The notes beneath the pieces were generated by a model. That model was given only the letters and a program-made list of their open reading frames with translations, was not told the origin of the DNA and made no database searches. A stretch of 64,000 bases of DNA from Wenxinia saemankumensis (GTDB taxonomy: Bacteria; Pseudomonadota; Alphaproteobacteria; Rhodobacterales; Rhodobacteraceae). The DNA is taken from contig NZ_FQYO01000005.1 of assembly GCF_900141735.1 (NCBI RefSeq), positions 242,711 through 306,710 of the forward strand, read 5' to 3'. A program made the position numbers and the translations under genes. Below are positions 1 through 8,306 of the stretch, one piece after another. Each line of letters begins with the position of its first letter. The stretch's first letter is position 1.

Positions 1-116
1 TCCGCGTGCCCCCGATGGGGCCCGTGCTCGAGGATGCCCGTCCCGGCTTCTGGGCGCTGCGCCCGATGGCGGCCGAGGACCGCCCCGAAGGGGGCGGCAC
101 GCCCGGCCTGCACTAG
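1..116 (+). CDS. C-terminal fragment of an unidentified protein
   Basis: An open frame enters from the left edge and stops at a TAG at 114-116, giving about 37 C-terminal residues rich in Pro, Gly and Arg and ending PGLH. No family is recognisable from so little. It converges on the SDR gene on the other strand with only 15 bp between them. The codon usage looks like the surrounding genes, but the reading is weak because such GC-rich DNA is often open by chance. Confidence 0.4.
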   Translation, partial: RVPPMGPVLEDARPGFWALRPMAAEDRPEGGGTPGLH

Positions 117-131
117 CCCGTGCCGGGGCCC

Positions 132-806
132 CTAGGTCCGGGGCATCAGGTAGACCTCGCGCACGTCCGCGCTGCCCCGCGCGGTCAGTGCCAGCATGAC
201 CGCGTCGGCCACGTCCTCCGGCTTCAGCTTGTCGGGCTTGGGCTCGTCGAAGAACGGCGTGTCGACCATGCCGGGCGCGATCACCGTGCAGCGCCCGCCC
301 CATTCGCGCATCTCCTCGGACAGGTTGCCGGCATAGCCGTGCACGAACCATTTCGTGGCCCCGTAGACCGACCCCGCGATATGCCGTCGCCCGGCGGCGC
401 TGCCGGTCAGCAGGATGTGGCCCCTGCGCGGCTTCAGATGGGGCAGGGCGGCCTTCACTGTCTTCAGCAGGGCCATGATGTTGAGGTCGATCATGCCCTG
501 CCAGTCGTCGAGATCGCCGTCCTCGGTCCCCTTGCCGGACGTGCCGCGCCCCGCATTGGCATAGGCGGCATCGACCCCGCCGAACCGTTCGGCGAGCTGC
601 GCGAGCGCGCGGTCCTGCGCCGCGAAGTCGGTGGCGTCGCCCGGCAGGGCGAGCGCGCGCGCCCCGAGCTCGTCGGCGAGGGCCGCGATCTTCTCCTCCG
701 ACCGGGCGAAGAGGCCGACATTCCAGCCCCCCGCGACGGCCGCGCGGGCCGTGGCGGCGCCGATCCCGGTGGAGGCGCCGGTGATGAAGAGGGTCCGGTC
801 GGTCAT
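132..806 (-). CDS. SDR family oxidoreductase
   Basis: Classical short-chain dehydrogenase/reductase of 224 residues, probably a cytosolic NADP(H)-dependent enzyme acting on a hydroxyl or carbonyl group; the substrate cannot be told from sequence. The Rossmann nucleotide motif TGASTGIG lies at the N terminus, the NAG motif follows near residue 90, and the catalytic Ser with YGATK lies near residue 150. The start at 806 is the ATG directly before the conserved TLFITGAS strand; the frame stays open far upstream, but that part is not SDR-like. The gene is divergent from rmuC, with 117 bp between them that would hold both promoters. Confidence 0.9.
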   Translation of the reverse strand: MTDRTLFITGASTGIGAATARAAVAGGWNVGLFARSEEKIAALADELGARALALPGDATDFAAQDRALAQLAERFGGVDAAYANAGRGTSGKGTEDGDLDDWQGMIDLNIMALLKTVKAALPHLKPRRGHILLTGSAAGRRHIAGSVYGATKWFVHGYAGNLSEEMREWGGRCTVIAPGMVDTPFFDEPKPDKLKPEDVADAVMLALTARGSADVREVYLMPRT

Positions 807-923
807 GTCGTGCTCCCGTGTCGTGGTCGCGGGGGCAACGCCCGAGCGGCCGGCCGGGTCCGCGCGGCTTGACGCCGCAGGACCGAAAGGAGAACATCGC
901 CGCGTCCCGAGGAGTCCCCGTCC

Positions 924-2432
924 ATGCCGTTTTCTTCCGAAGCCCTCGTCGCGGCTCTCGCCTTCGTGGCCCTCGCCCTGCTGGCAATCGCCCTCCTCTC
1001 GGTCCGGTCGGGTCGCGCGCAGCTCGCCGCGCTGCGGGCCGATCTGGATGCCGCCCGGACCGAGCGCGACCGGGCCGGCGAGCGGCTGGACGGCCGCGAG
1101 ACCCGGCTCGCCGAGCTGTCCGCCGAGCTCGAGGCCCTGCGCGCCGCGCGCGAGACTGACCGTGCCGCCCATGATGAGACCGCCCGCCAGGCCGCCGCCC
1201 TGCGCGAGGCGGTCACCCGGATGGAGGCCGCGGCCGAGAAGGCGGCGGCCGAGATGGCCGCCCTGCAGGGCAGGCACGGCGCCCTGCAGGACGAGCATGG
1301 CGCGCTGCAGCGCCGCCATGCCCATCTGCAGGCCGATACCGACGGCAAGCTCGCCTCGGCCGAGCGCGAGGTCGCGGCGCTGAAGGACCTGCGCGAGGAG
1401 ATGTCCCGCCGCTTCGAGGAGCTGGCCGGCGCCACGCTGCGCCGCACGGGCGAGGATTTCTCCAAGGCCCACACCGCCCGGCTGACCGAGCTGCTCACGC
1501 CGTTCCGCGAGCATGTCGGGCGGTTCGAGGCCGAGCTGCGGCAGGTCCACGGCAAGGCCGACGAGGAACGGGCGCGCCTGGCGCAGCAGATCTCGATGCT
1601 GACGACCCAGACCGAGACGGTCCGCAGCGAGGCGGCGAACCTCACCCGCGCGCTGAAGGGCGACCAGCAGAAGCAGGGCGCCTGGGGCGAGATGATCCTG
1701 GAACGCATCCTCGAGGATTCGGGCCTGCAGGAGGGCCTGCATTACGAGACGCAGGCCAGCCGCACCGACGAGGAGGGGGGCCGCTACCGCCCCGACGTGG
1801 TGGTCAAGATGCCGCGCCGGAAGGTGCTGGTCGTGGACAGCAAGGTCTCGCTCAAGGCCTATAACGAGCTCGTCGCGGCCGAGGACGACGCCCCGCGGGC
1901 CGAGGCGCTCGCCCGCCACGTCGCCTCGCTGCGGCGCCACATCGACACGCTCGCGGCCAAGGGCTACGACCGGCTGGAGCAGGGATCGGTCGATTACGTC
2001 CTGATGTTCGTGCCCATCGAGGGCGCGCTCTCGGCCGCGCTGGGCGCCCAGGGGGACCTCACCTCCTACGCCGTGTCCAAGGGCGTGGGGGTGATGACCC
2101 CCACCACCCTGATGGTCACGCTGCGCACGGTCGAGCATATCTGGACGGTCGAGCGGCGCGAGAGCAACGCCGAGGAGATCGCCCGCCGGGCCGGTCTCCT
2201 CTACGACAAGGTCGCGGGTTTCGTGGACAACATGAACAAGGTGGGCACCCATCTGGACAATGCGGTGCGTGCCCATTCCGACGCCTACGGCCAGCTCAGG
2301 ACCGGGTCGGGCAACGTCCTGCGGCAGGTCGAGATGCTCAAGGAGATGGGGGCGAGGACGAAGAAGTCCCTGGCGACGGAGTTCGACGGGGCGGACGAGC
2401 CGCGCGCCCTGCCGGGCGAGGCGGCGGACTAG
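924..2432 (+). CDS. rmuC: DNA recombination protein RmuC
   Basis: RmuC-family protein of 502 residues. In E. coli RmuC limits inversions at short inverted repeats and is thought to be a nuclease-like DNA-structure processing factor. Residues 7-26 form one hydrophobic anchor, residues 30-160 are an Ala/Glu/Arg-rich coiled coil, and residues 170-480 are the conserved RmuC domain, with the motif LVVDSKVSLKAY and the stretch GVGVMTPTTLMVTLR. The length is normal for the family. The ATG at 924 is preceded by CGAGGAG. It is divergent from the SDR gene and is followed by a small ORF and yjbQ in the same direction. Confidence 0.95.
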   Translation: MPFSSEALVAALAFVALALLAIALLSVRSGRAQLAALRADLDAARTERDRAGERLDGRETRLAELSAELEALRAARETDRAAHDETARQAAALREAVTRMEAAAEKAAAEMAALQGRHGALQDEHGALQRRHAHLQADTDGKLASAEREVAALKDLREEMSRRFEELAGATLRRTGEDFSKAHTARLTELLTPFREHVGRFEAELRQVHGKADEERARLAQQISMLTTQTETVRSEAANLTRALKGDQQKQGAWGEMILERILEDSGLQEGLHYETQASRTDEEGGRYRPDVVVKMPRRKVLVVDSKVSLKAYNELVAAEDDAPRAEALARHVASLRRHIDTLAAKGYDRLEQGSVDYVLMFVPIEGALSAALGAQGDLTSYAVSKGVGVMTPTTLMVTLRTVEHIWTVERRESNAEEIARRAGLLYDKVAGFVDNMNKVGTHLDNAVRAHSDAYGQLRTGSGNVLRQVEMLKEMGARTKKSLATEFDGADEPRALPGEAAD

Positions 2433-2539
2433 TGGCGCCCGTGCAACGGCTCCCCCCCGTCCCGGGACCGGCGGAACGCCCGGCCGCCCCGACTCGTTGA
2501 CCCGTCGACCGGGCCCCAGCCGGAAAGGGAACCCCCGCC

Positions 2540-2755
2540 ATGATCGCCGCCACGCTCGCCCTGATGTTCCTGCCGATCCTGCCGCCCGAGGAGAGCCGGG
2601 GAATGCAGGACGGTGCCACCATCGTCGTCGCGCCGCACGAACTCGCCGATTGCGAGGCGCTGGTCGCCGACCTGATCGGCACCGCACCCGTCGCGGACGC
2701 GACGGCGGACGTCGCCGCCATGCCGGAGGCGCCGATCCGCTGCGTGGTCGAGTGA
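2540..2755 (+). CDS. Small hypothetical protein
   Basis: A 71-residue ORF with a short hydrophobic N terminus (IAATLALMFLPIL) that could be a signal peptide or membrane anchor, then an Ala/Asp-rich acidic part with two cysteines. A GGAAAGGGAA stretch precedes the ATG at a sensible distance. It ends 7 bp before the GTG of yjbQ, so it may be cotranscribed. I recognise no family; translation is plausible from the ribosome site and spacing but not proven. Confidence 0.55.
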   Translation: MIAATLALMFLPILPPEESRGMQDGATIVVAPHELADCEALVADLIGTAPVADATADVAAMPEAPIRCVVE

Positions 2756-2762
2756 CCGGCAC

Positions 2763-3170
2763 GTGATCGACCGCATCACTGTCGAGACGCGCGGCCCCGG
2801 CCTGATCGAGATCACGGACCGCCTGCCTCCGCTGGACGGGGACGGCCTGCTCACCCTTTTCGTGCGCCACACCTCCTGCTCGCTTCTGATCCAGGAGAAC
2901 GCGGATGCCGAGGTCCGCACCGATCTGCAGGCCTATCTCGAGCGGCTCGCCCCGCGCTCGGACGACCCATCGATGTCCTATCTGCGCCATACCTACGAGG
3001 GGCCCGACGACATGCCCGGCCATATCCGCGCGGCGCTGCTGCCGGTCTCGCTCTCGATCCCGGTCGAGGACGGGCGGCCGCTGCTCGGTACCTGGCAGGG
3101 TGTCTATCTGGTCGAGCATCGCGACAGGCCGCACCGACGCGAGGTGGCGGTGGCCTACCAGCGTCTCTGA
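2763..3170 (+). CDS. YjbQ family protein (UPF0047)
   Basis: A 135-residue YjbQ/UPF0047 protein. Members are compact trimeric proteins; E. coli YjbQ has weak thiamine-phosphate synthase activity, but the true role is unsettled. Signature stretches are VRHTSCSLLIQENAD near residues 35-50, the central HTYEGPDDMPGHI, and the C-terminal GTWQGVYLVEHRDRPH, which carries the conserved histidines and acidic residues of the pocket. The start is GTG at 2763; the length matches the family. It lies 126 bp upstream of nrdR. Confidence 0.9.
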   Translation: MIDRITVETRGPGLIEITDRLPPLDGDGLLTLFVRHTSCSLLIQENADAEVRTDLQAYLERLAPRSDDPSMSYLRHTYEGPDDMPGHIRAALLPVSLSIPVEDGRPLLGTWQGVYLVEHRDRPHRREVAVAYQRL

Positions 3171-3296
3171 CGCGTCGTTCCTTTTGCCACACTACATCTC
3201 GGGCGACGAATCGGCCCTACCCAAGGGATAGGCCCGTTCCTATAGTGCTGGCGGCAAGGGGGCGCAGGGCCCCAAGGGACGAGACGAGGACAGCCG

Positions 3297-3764
3297 ATGC
3301 GGTGCCCCTTTTGCGGCAATGTCGACACGCAGGTGAAGGATTCCCGCCCGGCGGAGGACCATGTCGCGATCCGCAGGCGGCGCTTCTGCCCCGCCTGCGC
3401 GGGCCGCTTCACCACCTACGAACGCGTGCAGCTGCGCGACCTCGTCGTCATCAAGTCGACCGGCCGGCGCGAGGATTTCGACCGCGACAAGCTGGAACGC
3501 TCGATCCGCATCGCCTTGCAGAAGCGCCCCGTCGAGCCCGAGCGCATGGACCAGATGATCTCGGGCATCGTCCGGCGGCTGGAGAGCATGGGCGAGACCG
3601 ACATTCCGTCCAAGGCGATCGGCGAGATCGTGATGGAGAGCCTCGCCCGGATCGACACCGTCGCCTATGTCCGCTTCGCCAGCGTCTACAAGAACTTCCA
3701 GGCCGCGGACGATTTCGACCGGTTCATCGACGAGCTGCGCCCCGCCTCCAAGACAGAGGCCTGA
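3297..3764 (+). CDS. nrdR: Transcriptional repressor NrdR
   Basis: NrdR, 155 residues, the Zn/ATP-cone regulator that represses ribonucleotide reductase genes when dATP is high. The N terminus has a zinc ribbon, CPFCG followed about 27 residues later by CPAC, then RFTTYERV. The ATP-cone occupies residues 49-139 ([16 protein letters not shown] through [11 protein letters not shown]). Length and motifs are complete. The ATG follows GACGAGGACAG. It is 7 bp upstream of ribD, an order common in alphaproteobacteria. Confidence 0.97.
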   Translation: MRCPFCGNVDTQVKDSRPAEDHVAIRRRRFCPACAGRFTTYERVQLRDLVVIKSTGRREDFDRDKLERSIRIALQKRPVEPERMDQMISGIVRRLESMGETDIPSKAIGEIVMESLARIDTVAYVRFASVYKNFQAADDFDRFIDELRPASKTEA

Positions 3765-3771
3765 GACGGGC

Positions 3772-4875
3772 GTGACCGCGCAGGACGACCGTCGCCACAT
3801 GGCGGCCGCGCTCGCCCTCGGCGCGCGGGGGCAGGGGCGGTGCTGGCCGAACCCGGCCGTGGGCTGCGTGATCGTCCGGGACGGCCGCGTGATCGGCCGC
3901 GCCCGCACTGCCGACGGGGGGCGCCCCCATGCCGAGATGCGGGCGCTGGCGATGGCCGGCCCGGCGGCGCGCGGCGCCACCGCCTACGTCACGCTCGAAC
4001 CCTGCGCCCATCACGGCGCGACGCCCCCCTGCGCCGAGTCGCTGGTCGCGGCGGGGATCGCCCGGGTGGTGATCGCCGCCGCCGATCCCGACCCCCGCGT
4101 GGCGGGGCGCGGCGTCGCGATCCTCCGCGCGGCGGGGATCGCGGTGATGGAGGGCGTGCTCGCCGACCGGGCGGAGCGGGATCTGGCCGGCTTCCTGTCG
4201 CGCACGACACGGGGCCGGCCGGCGGTGACGCTGAAGCTCGCCGCCTCGCTCGACGGGCGGATCGCCACCGCGACGGGCGAGAGCCGCTGGATCACGGGGC
4301 CGGAGGCGCGGCGCGCCGTCCATGCGATGCGGGCCCGGCACGATGCGGTCATGGTCGGGGCCGGGACCGCGCGCGCGGACGATCCGATGCTCGACGTGCG
4401 GGGGCTCGGCATCGACCGCCAGCCGGTGCGCGTCGTCCTGTCCCGCCATCTCGACCTGCCGGGCGGAGGCCGGCTCGGGCACAGCGCGCGGGATCTGCCG
4501 CTCTGGCTCTGCCACGGGCCGACCGCCGCCGCCGATCTCCGCACGGCGTGGCAGGGGCGGGGCGCTATCCTGGTGCCCTGCGAGGTCGAGGGCGGCCAGC
4601 TCGATCCCGCCTCCGTCCTGGCCGCCCTCGGCGCGCGGGGGCTGACAGCGGTCTTCTGCGAGGGGGGCGGCGCGCTCGCCGCCTCGCTGATCTGCGCCGG
4701 CCTCGTCGACCGGCTCGTCACCTTTCAGGCGGGTCTCGCCATCGGAGCCGAGGGAACGCCCGCCCTCGCCGCGATGGGGCTGGGGCGCCTGGCCGAGGCG
4801 CCGCGCTTCGTGCTCGAGGAGGTACGCCCTCTCGGCCCCGACACGCTCGCGACCTGGCGTCCGGCCGGGACCTGA
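3772..4875 (+). CDS. ribD: Bifunctional riboflavin deaminase/reductase RibD
   Basis: RibD, 367 residues, performs two cytosolic steps of riboflavin synthesis: deamination of the pyrimidine made by GTP cyclohydrolase II, then NADPH reduction of the ribosyl side chain. The zinc deaminase domain (about residues 1-145) shows HAEM and PCAHHGATPPC. The reductase domain (about 150-365) shows TLKLAASLDGRIA and the CEGGG loop. I chose GTG 3772, just after the nrdR stop, because NPAVGCVIV then sits at the usual distance; an ATG at 3799 is possible. The other rib genes in this window resume at 9804, beyond the kps block. Confidence 0.96.
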   Translation: MTAQDDRRHMAAALALGARGQGRCWPNPAVGCVIVRDGRVIGRARTADGGRPHAEMRALAMAGPAARGATAYVTLEPCAHHGATPPCAESLVAAGIARVVIAAADPDPRVAGRGVAILRAAGIAVMEGVLADRAERDLAGFLSRTTRGRPAVTLKLAASLDGRIATATGESRWITGPEARRAVHAMRARHDAVMVGAGTARADDPMLDVRGLGIDRQPVRVVLSRHLDLPGGGRLGHSARDLPLWLCHGPTAAADLRTAWQGRGAILVPCEVEGGQLDPASVLAALGARGLTAVFCEGGGALAASLICAGLVDRLVTFQAGLAIGAEGTPALAAMGLGRLAEAPRFVLEEVRPLGPDTLATWRPAGT

Positions 4876-4886
4876 TCCCGCCCCCT

Positions 4887-4913
4887 GCTCTTATCTTGCC
4901 CCAAATACTCCGG
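4887..4913 (-). repeat. Copy A of the GGAGTATTT/GGCAAGATAAG dispersed repeat
   Basis: Read on the minus strand this is CCGGAGTATTT followed by GGGGCAAGATAAGAGC. The same core occurs at 41585 and 54723. Here it lies in the convergent gap between ribD and kpsC, about 39 nt past the kpsC stop in the kpsC direction. A modest CCGGG/CCCGG inverted repeat lies between the stop and the element. Confidence 0.7.
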
Positions 4914-4951
4914 CGATCGCTCCGGGCCGGGGGCGATTCCCGGGCAGGGGC

Positions 4952-6973
4952 TCAGCGCCAGAGCCAGGCCATCCCGGCCAGCCGGCCCTGCAGCCGCGAC
5001 AGGGCGCGCATCCCCCGTCCGGGGCGCGGAACCTCGCCCCGCGCCAGCCGGTCGAGCACCACCTCCGGCGGGCAGGGGCGCCCGGTCACCGGATCCCGGT
5101 AGCGGGGATAGCCGATCAGGCAGGCATACGCGAATTGCTGCGGCGTCGGCCGGGCGGTGCGGCGCGCGGGGACCGGACCCAGATCCTCTGTCAGGCCCCA
5201 GCCGGCATAGAAGGGCGCGCCCAGGCAGGTCACCGGCAGCCCCCGCAGCAGCGCCTCGAAGCCGAGGGTGGAGGTCATGGTCCAGACCGCATCTGCCGCC
5301 GCCAGCGCCTCGGCCGCGCCGACCCCTTCCAGCACCAGATCCGCGATCTCGCCCGCATCCGCGACCCGCCCGGGCCGGAGGCCCGCCTCGACGTCGGGAT
5401 GCGGCTTGTAGAGCAGGATCGCCTCCGGATGGGCGGCCCGGGCCGCCTGCAGGAGCGCGCGGTTCGTGCGCACCGCGCCGGCGCCGAGCCGGATCGAGGC
5501 ATCGTCCTCCACCTGTCCGGGGACCAGAAGGCGCCTCCCCTCCGGCAGGGCAGGCAGGTCGCCGCGCAGGTTGTATTTGGTGAGGTTCGCCCCGGTCATC
5601 GCGGCGACCAGCCGGGCCGCGCGGTCGGAATCGTGCAAGGGCAGCTCGACGCTGGCGGCGATCAGCCGCTCCAGCCGGCTCTCGCGGCCCGGATCGTAGT
5701 AGATGCCGAGATCGTCGAGCGCGAGCGACATCGGCGGCACGAGCGCGGCCCCTAGGCCGCTGGAGCGCAGGAACCCGTCCTCGACCCGGAGGGCGCCCGC
5801 GGCCTCCAGCCCGGGCGTGGTCCGGTTCGCCCAGACCATCAGCCGCCGGCCCCGCCGCGCCGCGAGGGCCGGGGCCCGGGCCGTGCCGGCAAAGACCATC
5901 CGCCGCGTCCCGCCGAAGAAGCCGTCCATCGCGCCGCGCTTCCAGGCGCGCATGCCCGCGCCGACCCAGCCCCGCCGGTCCTCGCGCCACGCGCGCGTCT
6001 CGGCCTCCAGCGCGTCCAGCGCCTCCTCGAAGGTGGCGCGGCGGTCCCGGTAGGGGTCGATCCAGACCGGTGCGAGGATCATCGCCCCGGCGAAGAGCTG
6101 CGCCCGCGTCAGGCGCCGCTGCCGGCGGTCCAGCGGCGCGCGATCCTCGGTCAGGCCCCATCCGGCATAGAAGGGCTGGCCGTAGATGCGCGGCCGGTGC
6201 CCGGCGAGGATCGCCTCGAAGCCCAGCTGCGAGGAATAGGCGTGGACGGCGATCGCGCCCTCGAGCAGCCGCCAGGGCGAGACCGGCCCGTCCAGCAGGA
6301 TCGCGCCCTCTGGGAGGTCGGCTCGCGTCAGATGGCCGGCCCTCCGGCCCGCCGCCGTCTCGGGATGGCCCTTCACCACGATCCGGGCGCCCGGATGGTC
6401 CTCTGCCGCGTCGTGGAGCATCTCGAGGAAATCGTGCCGGCCGCCGCCCGTGGCCCGGACCGAGGCGTCGCCCGCGACCTGATCCACGACAAGCACGTAG
6501 CCCGGACCCGGCACCGGGGCGGAGGGATCGAAGGCGGTGTACTTCGTCAGATGCGCCGCCCGCATCCGGTCGATCCCGGCGCGCGCGCGGTCCAGCAGGG
6601 CCGTGTCGTCCAGCGGATGCGTGGCGAGCAGACGTTCGAGGTCGGAGACGGTGGCGGGGTCGAAATGCACCCCGCCCCGGTCCAGAAGCAGCCCCAGCGG
6701 CGGCCCGCCCCCCGCGCGCCCCGGATGGACCGAGCGCAGGAAGGCGTCCTCGACCCGCAGGATCCCGGCCCCGGTCCGGGCGGCGACGGCCGTGCCGCGG
6801 CGGGCCGTCGGACTCTGCCCCCAGATCCCGACGACGTCGTCCGCGCCGGGCCGCCCCAGCCGGACCTCGTAGCCCGCCAGGGCGAGGAGGCGGCGCACCC
6901 GGCGGTCGAGGAAGCCGCCGTTATAGACGAAGAGCCGCCGCGAGGGGGCCCCCGCGGCGGCATCCGGATCCAT
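4952..6973 (-). CDS. kpsC: Capsule polysaccharide Kdo transferase KpsC
   Basis: About 673 residues with two homologous KpsC/LipB-type modules, the architecture of KpsC, which adds beta-linked Kdo residues to lysophosphatidylglycerol to form the capsule lipid anchor at the cytoplasmic membrane. The duplicated signature is clear: PFYAGWGLTEDRAP in the first half (near residue 270) and PFYAGWGLTEDLGP in the second (near 600), each preceded by a Ser-rich SxLGFEA segment. A GTG at 6976 directly precedes the ATG at 6973; either could be used. The start lies 8-11 bp after the stop of the OPX gene, so the two are one transcript. Confidence 0.93.
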   Translation of the reverse strand: MDPDAAAGAPSRRLFVYNGGFLDRRVRRLLALAGYEVRLGRPGADDVVGIWGQSPTARRGTAVAARTGAGILRVEDAFLRSVHPGRAGGGPPLGLLLDRGGVHFDPATVSDLERLLATHPLDDTALLDRARAGIDRMRAAHLTKYTAFDPSAPVPGPGYVLVVDQVAGDASVRATGGGRHDFLEMLHDAAEDHPGARIVVKGHPETAAGRRAGHLTRADLPEGAILLDGPVSPWRLLEGAIAVHAYSSQLGFEAILAGHRPRIYGQPFYAGWGLTEDRAPLDRRQRRLTRAQLFAGAMILAPVWIDPYRDRRATFEEALDALEAETRAWREDRRGWVGAGMRAWKRGAMDGFFGGTRRMVFAGTARAPALAARRGRRLMVWANRTTPGLEAAGALRVEDGFLRSSGLGAALVPPMSLALDDLGIYYDPGRESRLERLIAASVELPLHDSDRAARLVAAMTGANLTKYNLRGDLPALPEGRRLLVPGQVEDDASIRLGAGAVRTNRALLQAARAAHPEAILLYKPHPDVEAGLRPGRVADAGEIADLVLEGVGAAEALAAADAVWTMTSTLGFEALLRGLPVTCLGAPFYAGWGLTEDLGPVPARRTARPTPQQFAYACLIGYPRYRDPVTGRPCPPEVVLDRLARGEVPRPGRGMRALSRLQGRLAGMAWLWR

Positions 6974-6984
6974 CACGGGATGGC

Positions 6985-8127
6985 TCAGTCGCTCGACCCG
7001 CTGCCGGTGGTGCGCACCGCGTCCACCGCGCCCAGCGTGCCCGTCAGGGCCGAGATCAGGCGGTTGAACTGCACGAAGGGCGCCTCGGTCACGTAGACCG
7101 TGTCCTCGTCGCGGATCGCGAAGTCGCGGGCGAAGAACATGCCGTTGGGCCGGGTGAGGTCGAGCACGTAGACCACCCGCTGCGTGCCCTGCAGATCGGG
7201 GATGCCGGTCAGCTGCCGCGCGATCGCCTCGGGCTCGTTGCGGAAGACGAAGACGCCCGTTGGATCGGCCGTGGCGGGAGAGAGCCCGCCGACGGTCGCG
7301 ATCGCCTCGATCGCCGAGATGGTCTGGCTCTCGAACGGGACGAGGGTCTGCGCGCCCGTGGCGCCGAGCGCGGTGAAGGACCGGCTGTCCTCCTCGACGA
7401 GGATGCGGTCGCCGCCGCGCAGCGCGATGTCGGCGGAGGGGTGGTCGTAGAGATCGTCGAACCAGATGGTCGACCGGGTGCCGCCGCGCACGACGGTGAC
7501 CTGGGCGATGTCGGGCTCGACGACGATGCCGCCGGCGCGCGCGATCATCGAGGTGAGCGTCCGGGTCGGCCGCTCGATCGGGTAGACCCCCTGCGCGCCG
7601 ACGCCGCCGACGACGCTGACCGTCTGCCCGTCGCCCGCGACCCGCGAGATCTGGACCTGCGGGTCCGGGGTCTGGTCCGACAGGCTCTCGACGATGATCC
7701 GCCGGACCGCCTCGGGCGTGTTGCCGGCGGCGCGGATGCGGCCCGCATAGGGCACGAAGATGAAGCCCGAGCCGTCGACCTGGATCTCGGACAGGGCGGT
7801 CGCGTTGGCGCCGGTCGGCACGATCAGCCCGTCATCCACGTTCTCGAACACGGTGATCTGCAGAAGGTCGCCCGGCTGGATCGTGTCCGACCCCAGCACG
7901 CCGGCCCCCTGGAAGGTCTGGGCGAAGGCCATGGCCGGGGTCACGCCCGCCACCGCGTTCACGCGGTCGTCGACGACGAGGACGAAGGAATCGCCCTCGC
8001 GCAGGACGGAACCGGCAAAGATCTCGGACTGGTTGGGGCCCGGGCGCGGCAGGCCGCAGCCCGCGACGAGGGCGAGGGCCGCGAACGCGGCGAGGCCCGT
8101 CGTCAGACGGTGCTTGAGGGTTGTCAC
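6985..8127 (-). CDS. Capsule export outer-membrane lipoprotein (OPX, Wza/KpsD type)
   Basis: A 380-residue polysaccharide export protein of the OPX family, expected to form the outer-membrane and periplasmic conduit for capsule. Residues 1-24 are a lipoprotein signal peptide with the lipobox LVAGC. A Poly_export segment follows (QPGDLLQITVFENVDDG), then SLBB-like beta-grasp repeats (VVGGVGAQGVYPIERP; LRGGDRILVEEDSRSF). The C-terminal 60 residues carry a long hydrophobic/amphipathic stretch. It sits between kpsS and kpsC. No inner-membrane transporter or co-polymerase gene (KpsE/M/T) is in the window. Confidence 0.9.
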   Translation of the reverse strand: MTTLKHRLTTGLAAFAALALVAGCGLPRPGPNQSEIFAGSVLREGDSFVLVVDDRVNAVAGVTPAMAFAQTFQGAGVLGSDTIQPGDLLQITVFENVDDGLIVPTGANATALSEIQVDGSGFIFVPYAGRIRAAGNTPEAVRRIIVESLSDQTPDPQVQISRVAGDGQTVSVVGGVGAQGVYPIERPTRTLTSMIARAGGIVVEPDIAQVTVVRGGTRSTIWFDDLYDHPSADIALRGGDRILVEEDSRSFTALGATGAQTLVPFESQTISAIEAIATVGGLSPATADPTGVFVFRNEPEAIARQLTGIPDLQGTQRVVYVLDLTRPNGMFFARDFAIRDEDTVYVTEAPFVQFNRLISALTGTLGAVDAVRTTGSGSSD

Positions 8128-8306
8128 TGCTCGTCTCCTCGGCCCGGGTTGGGTCCCGGACCTGCTGCCTCGGAATGTTTTGCCTCGACGCTAGGCCGGA
8201 ACGCCCCCCGCGGTCCACACCCGCGGGCGGCCGGGCGGCGGCCCGCCCTGCGAGGTGTGGCGGCGATGGCGCAGCGGGACCGGCCGGACGCGCGTCCGGC
8301 GGACCC

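Noticed and set aside
132..3134. Very long minus-strand open frame running across rmuC and yjbQ
   Set aside because: Its N-terminal three quarters is antisense to well-supported genes and has no family; only the last 224 residues (SDR) are real. High GC keeps antisense frames open.
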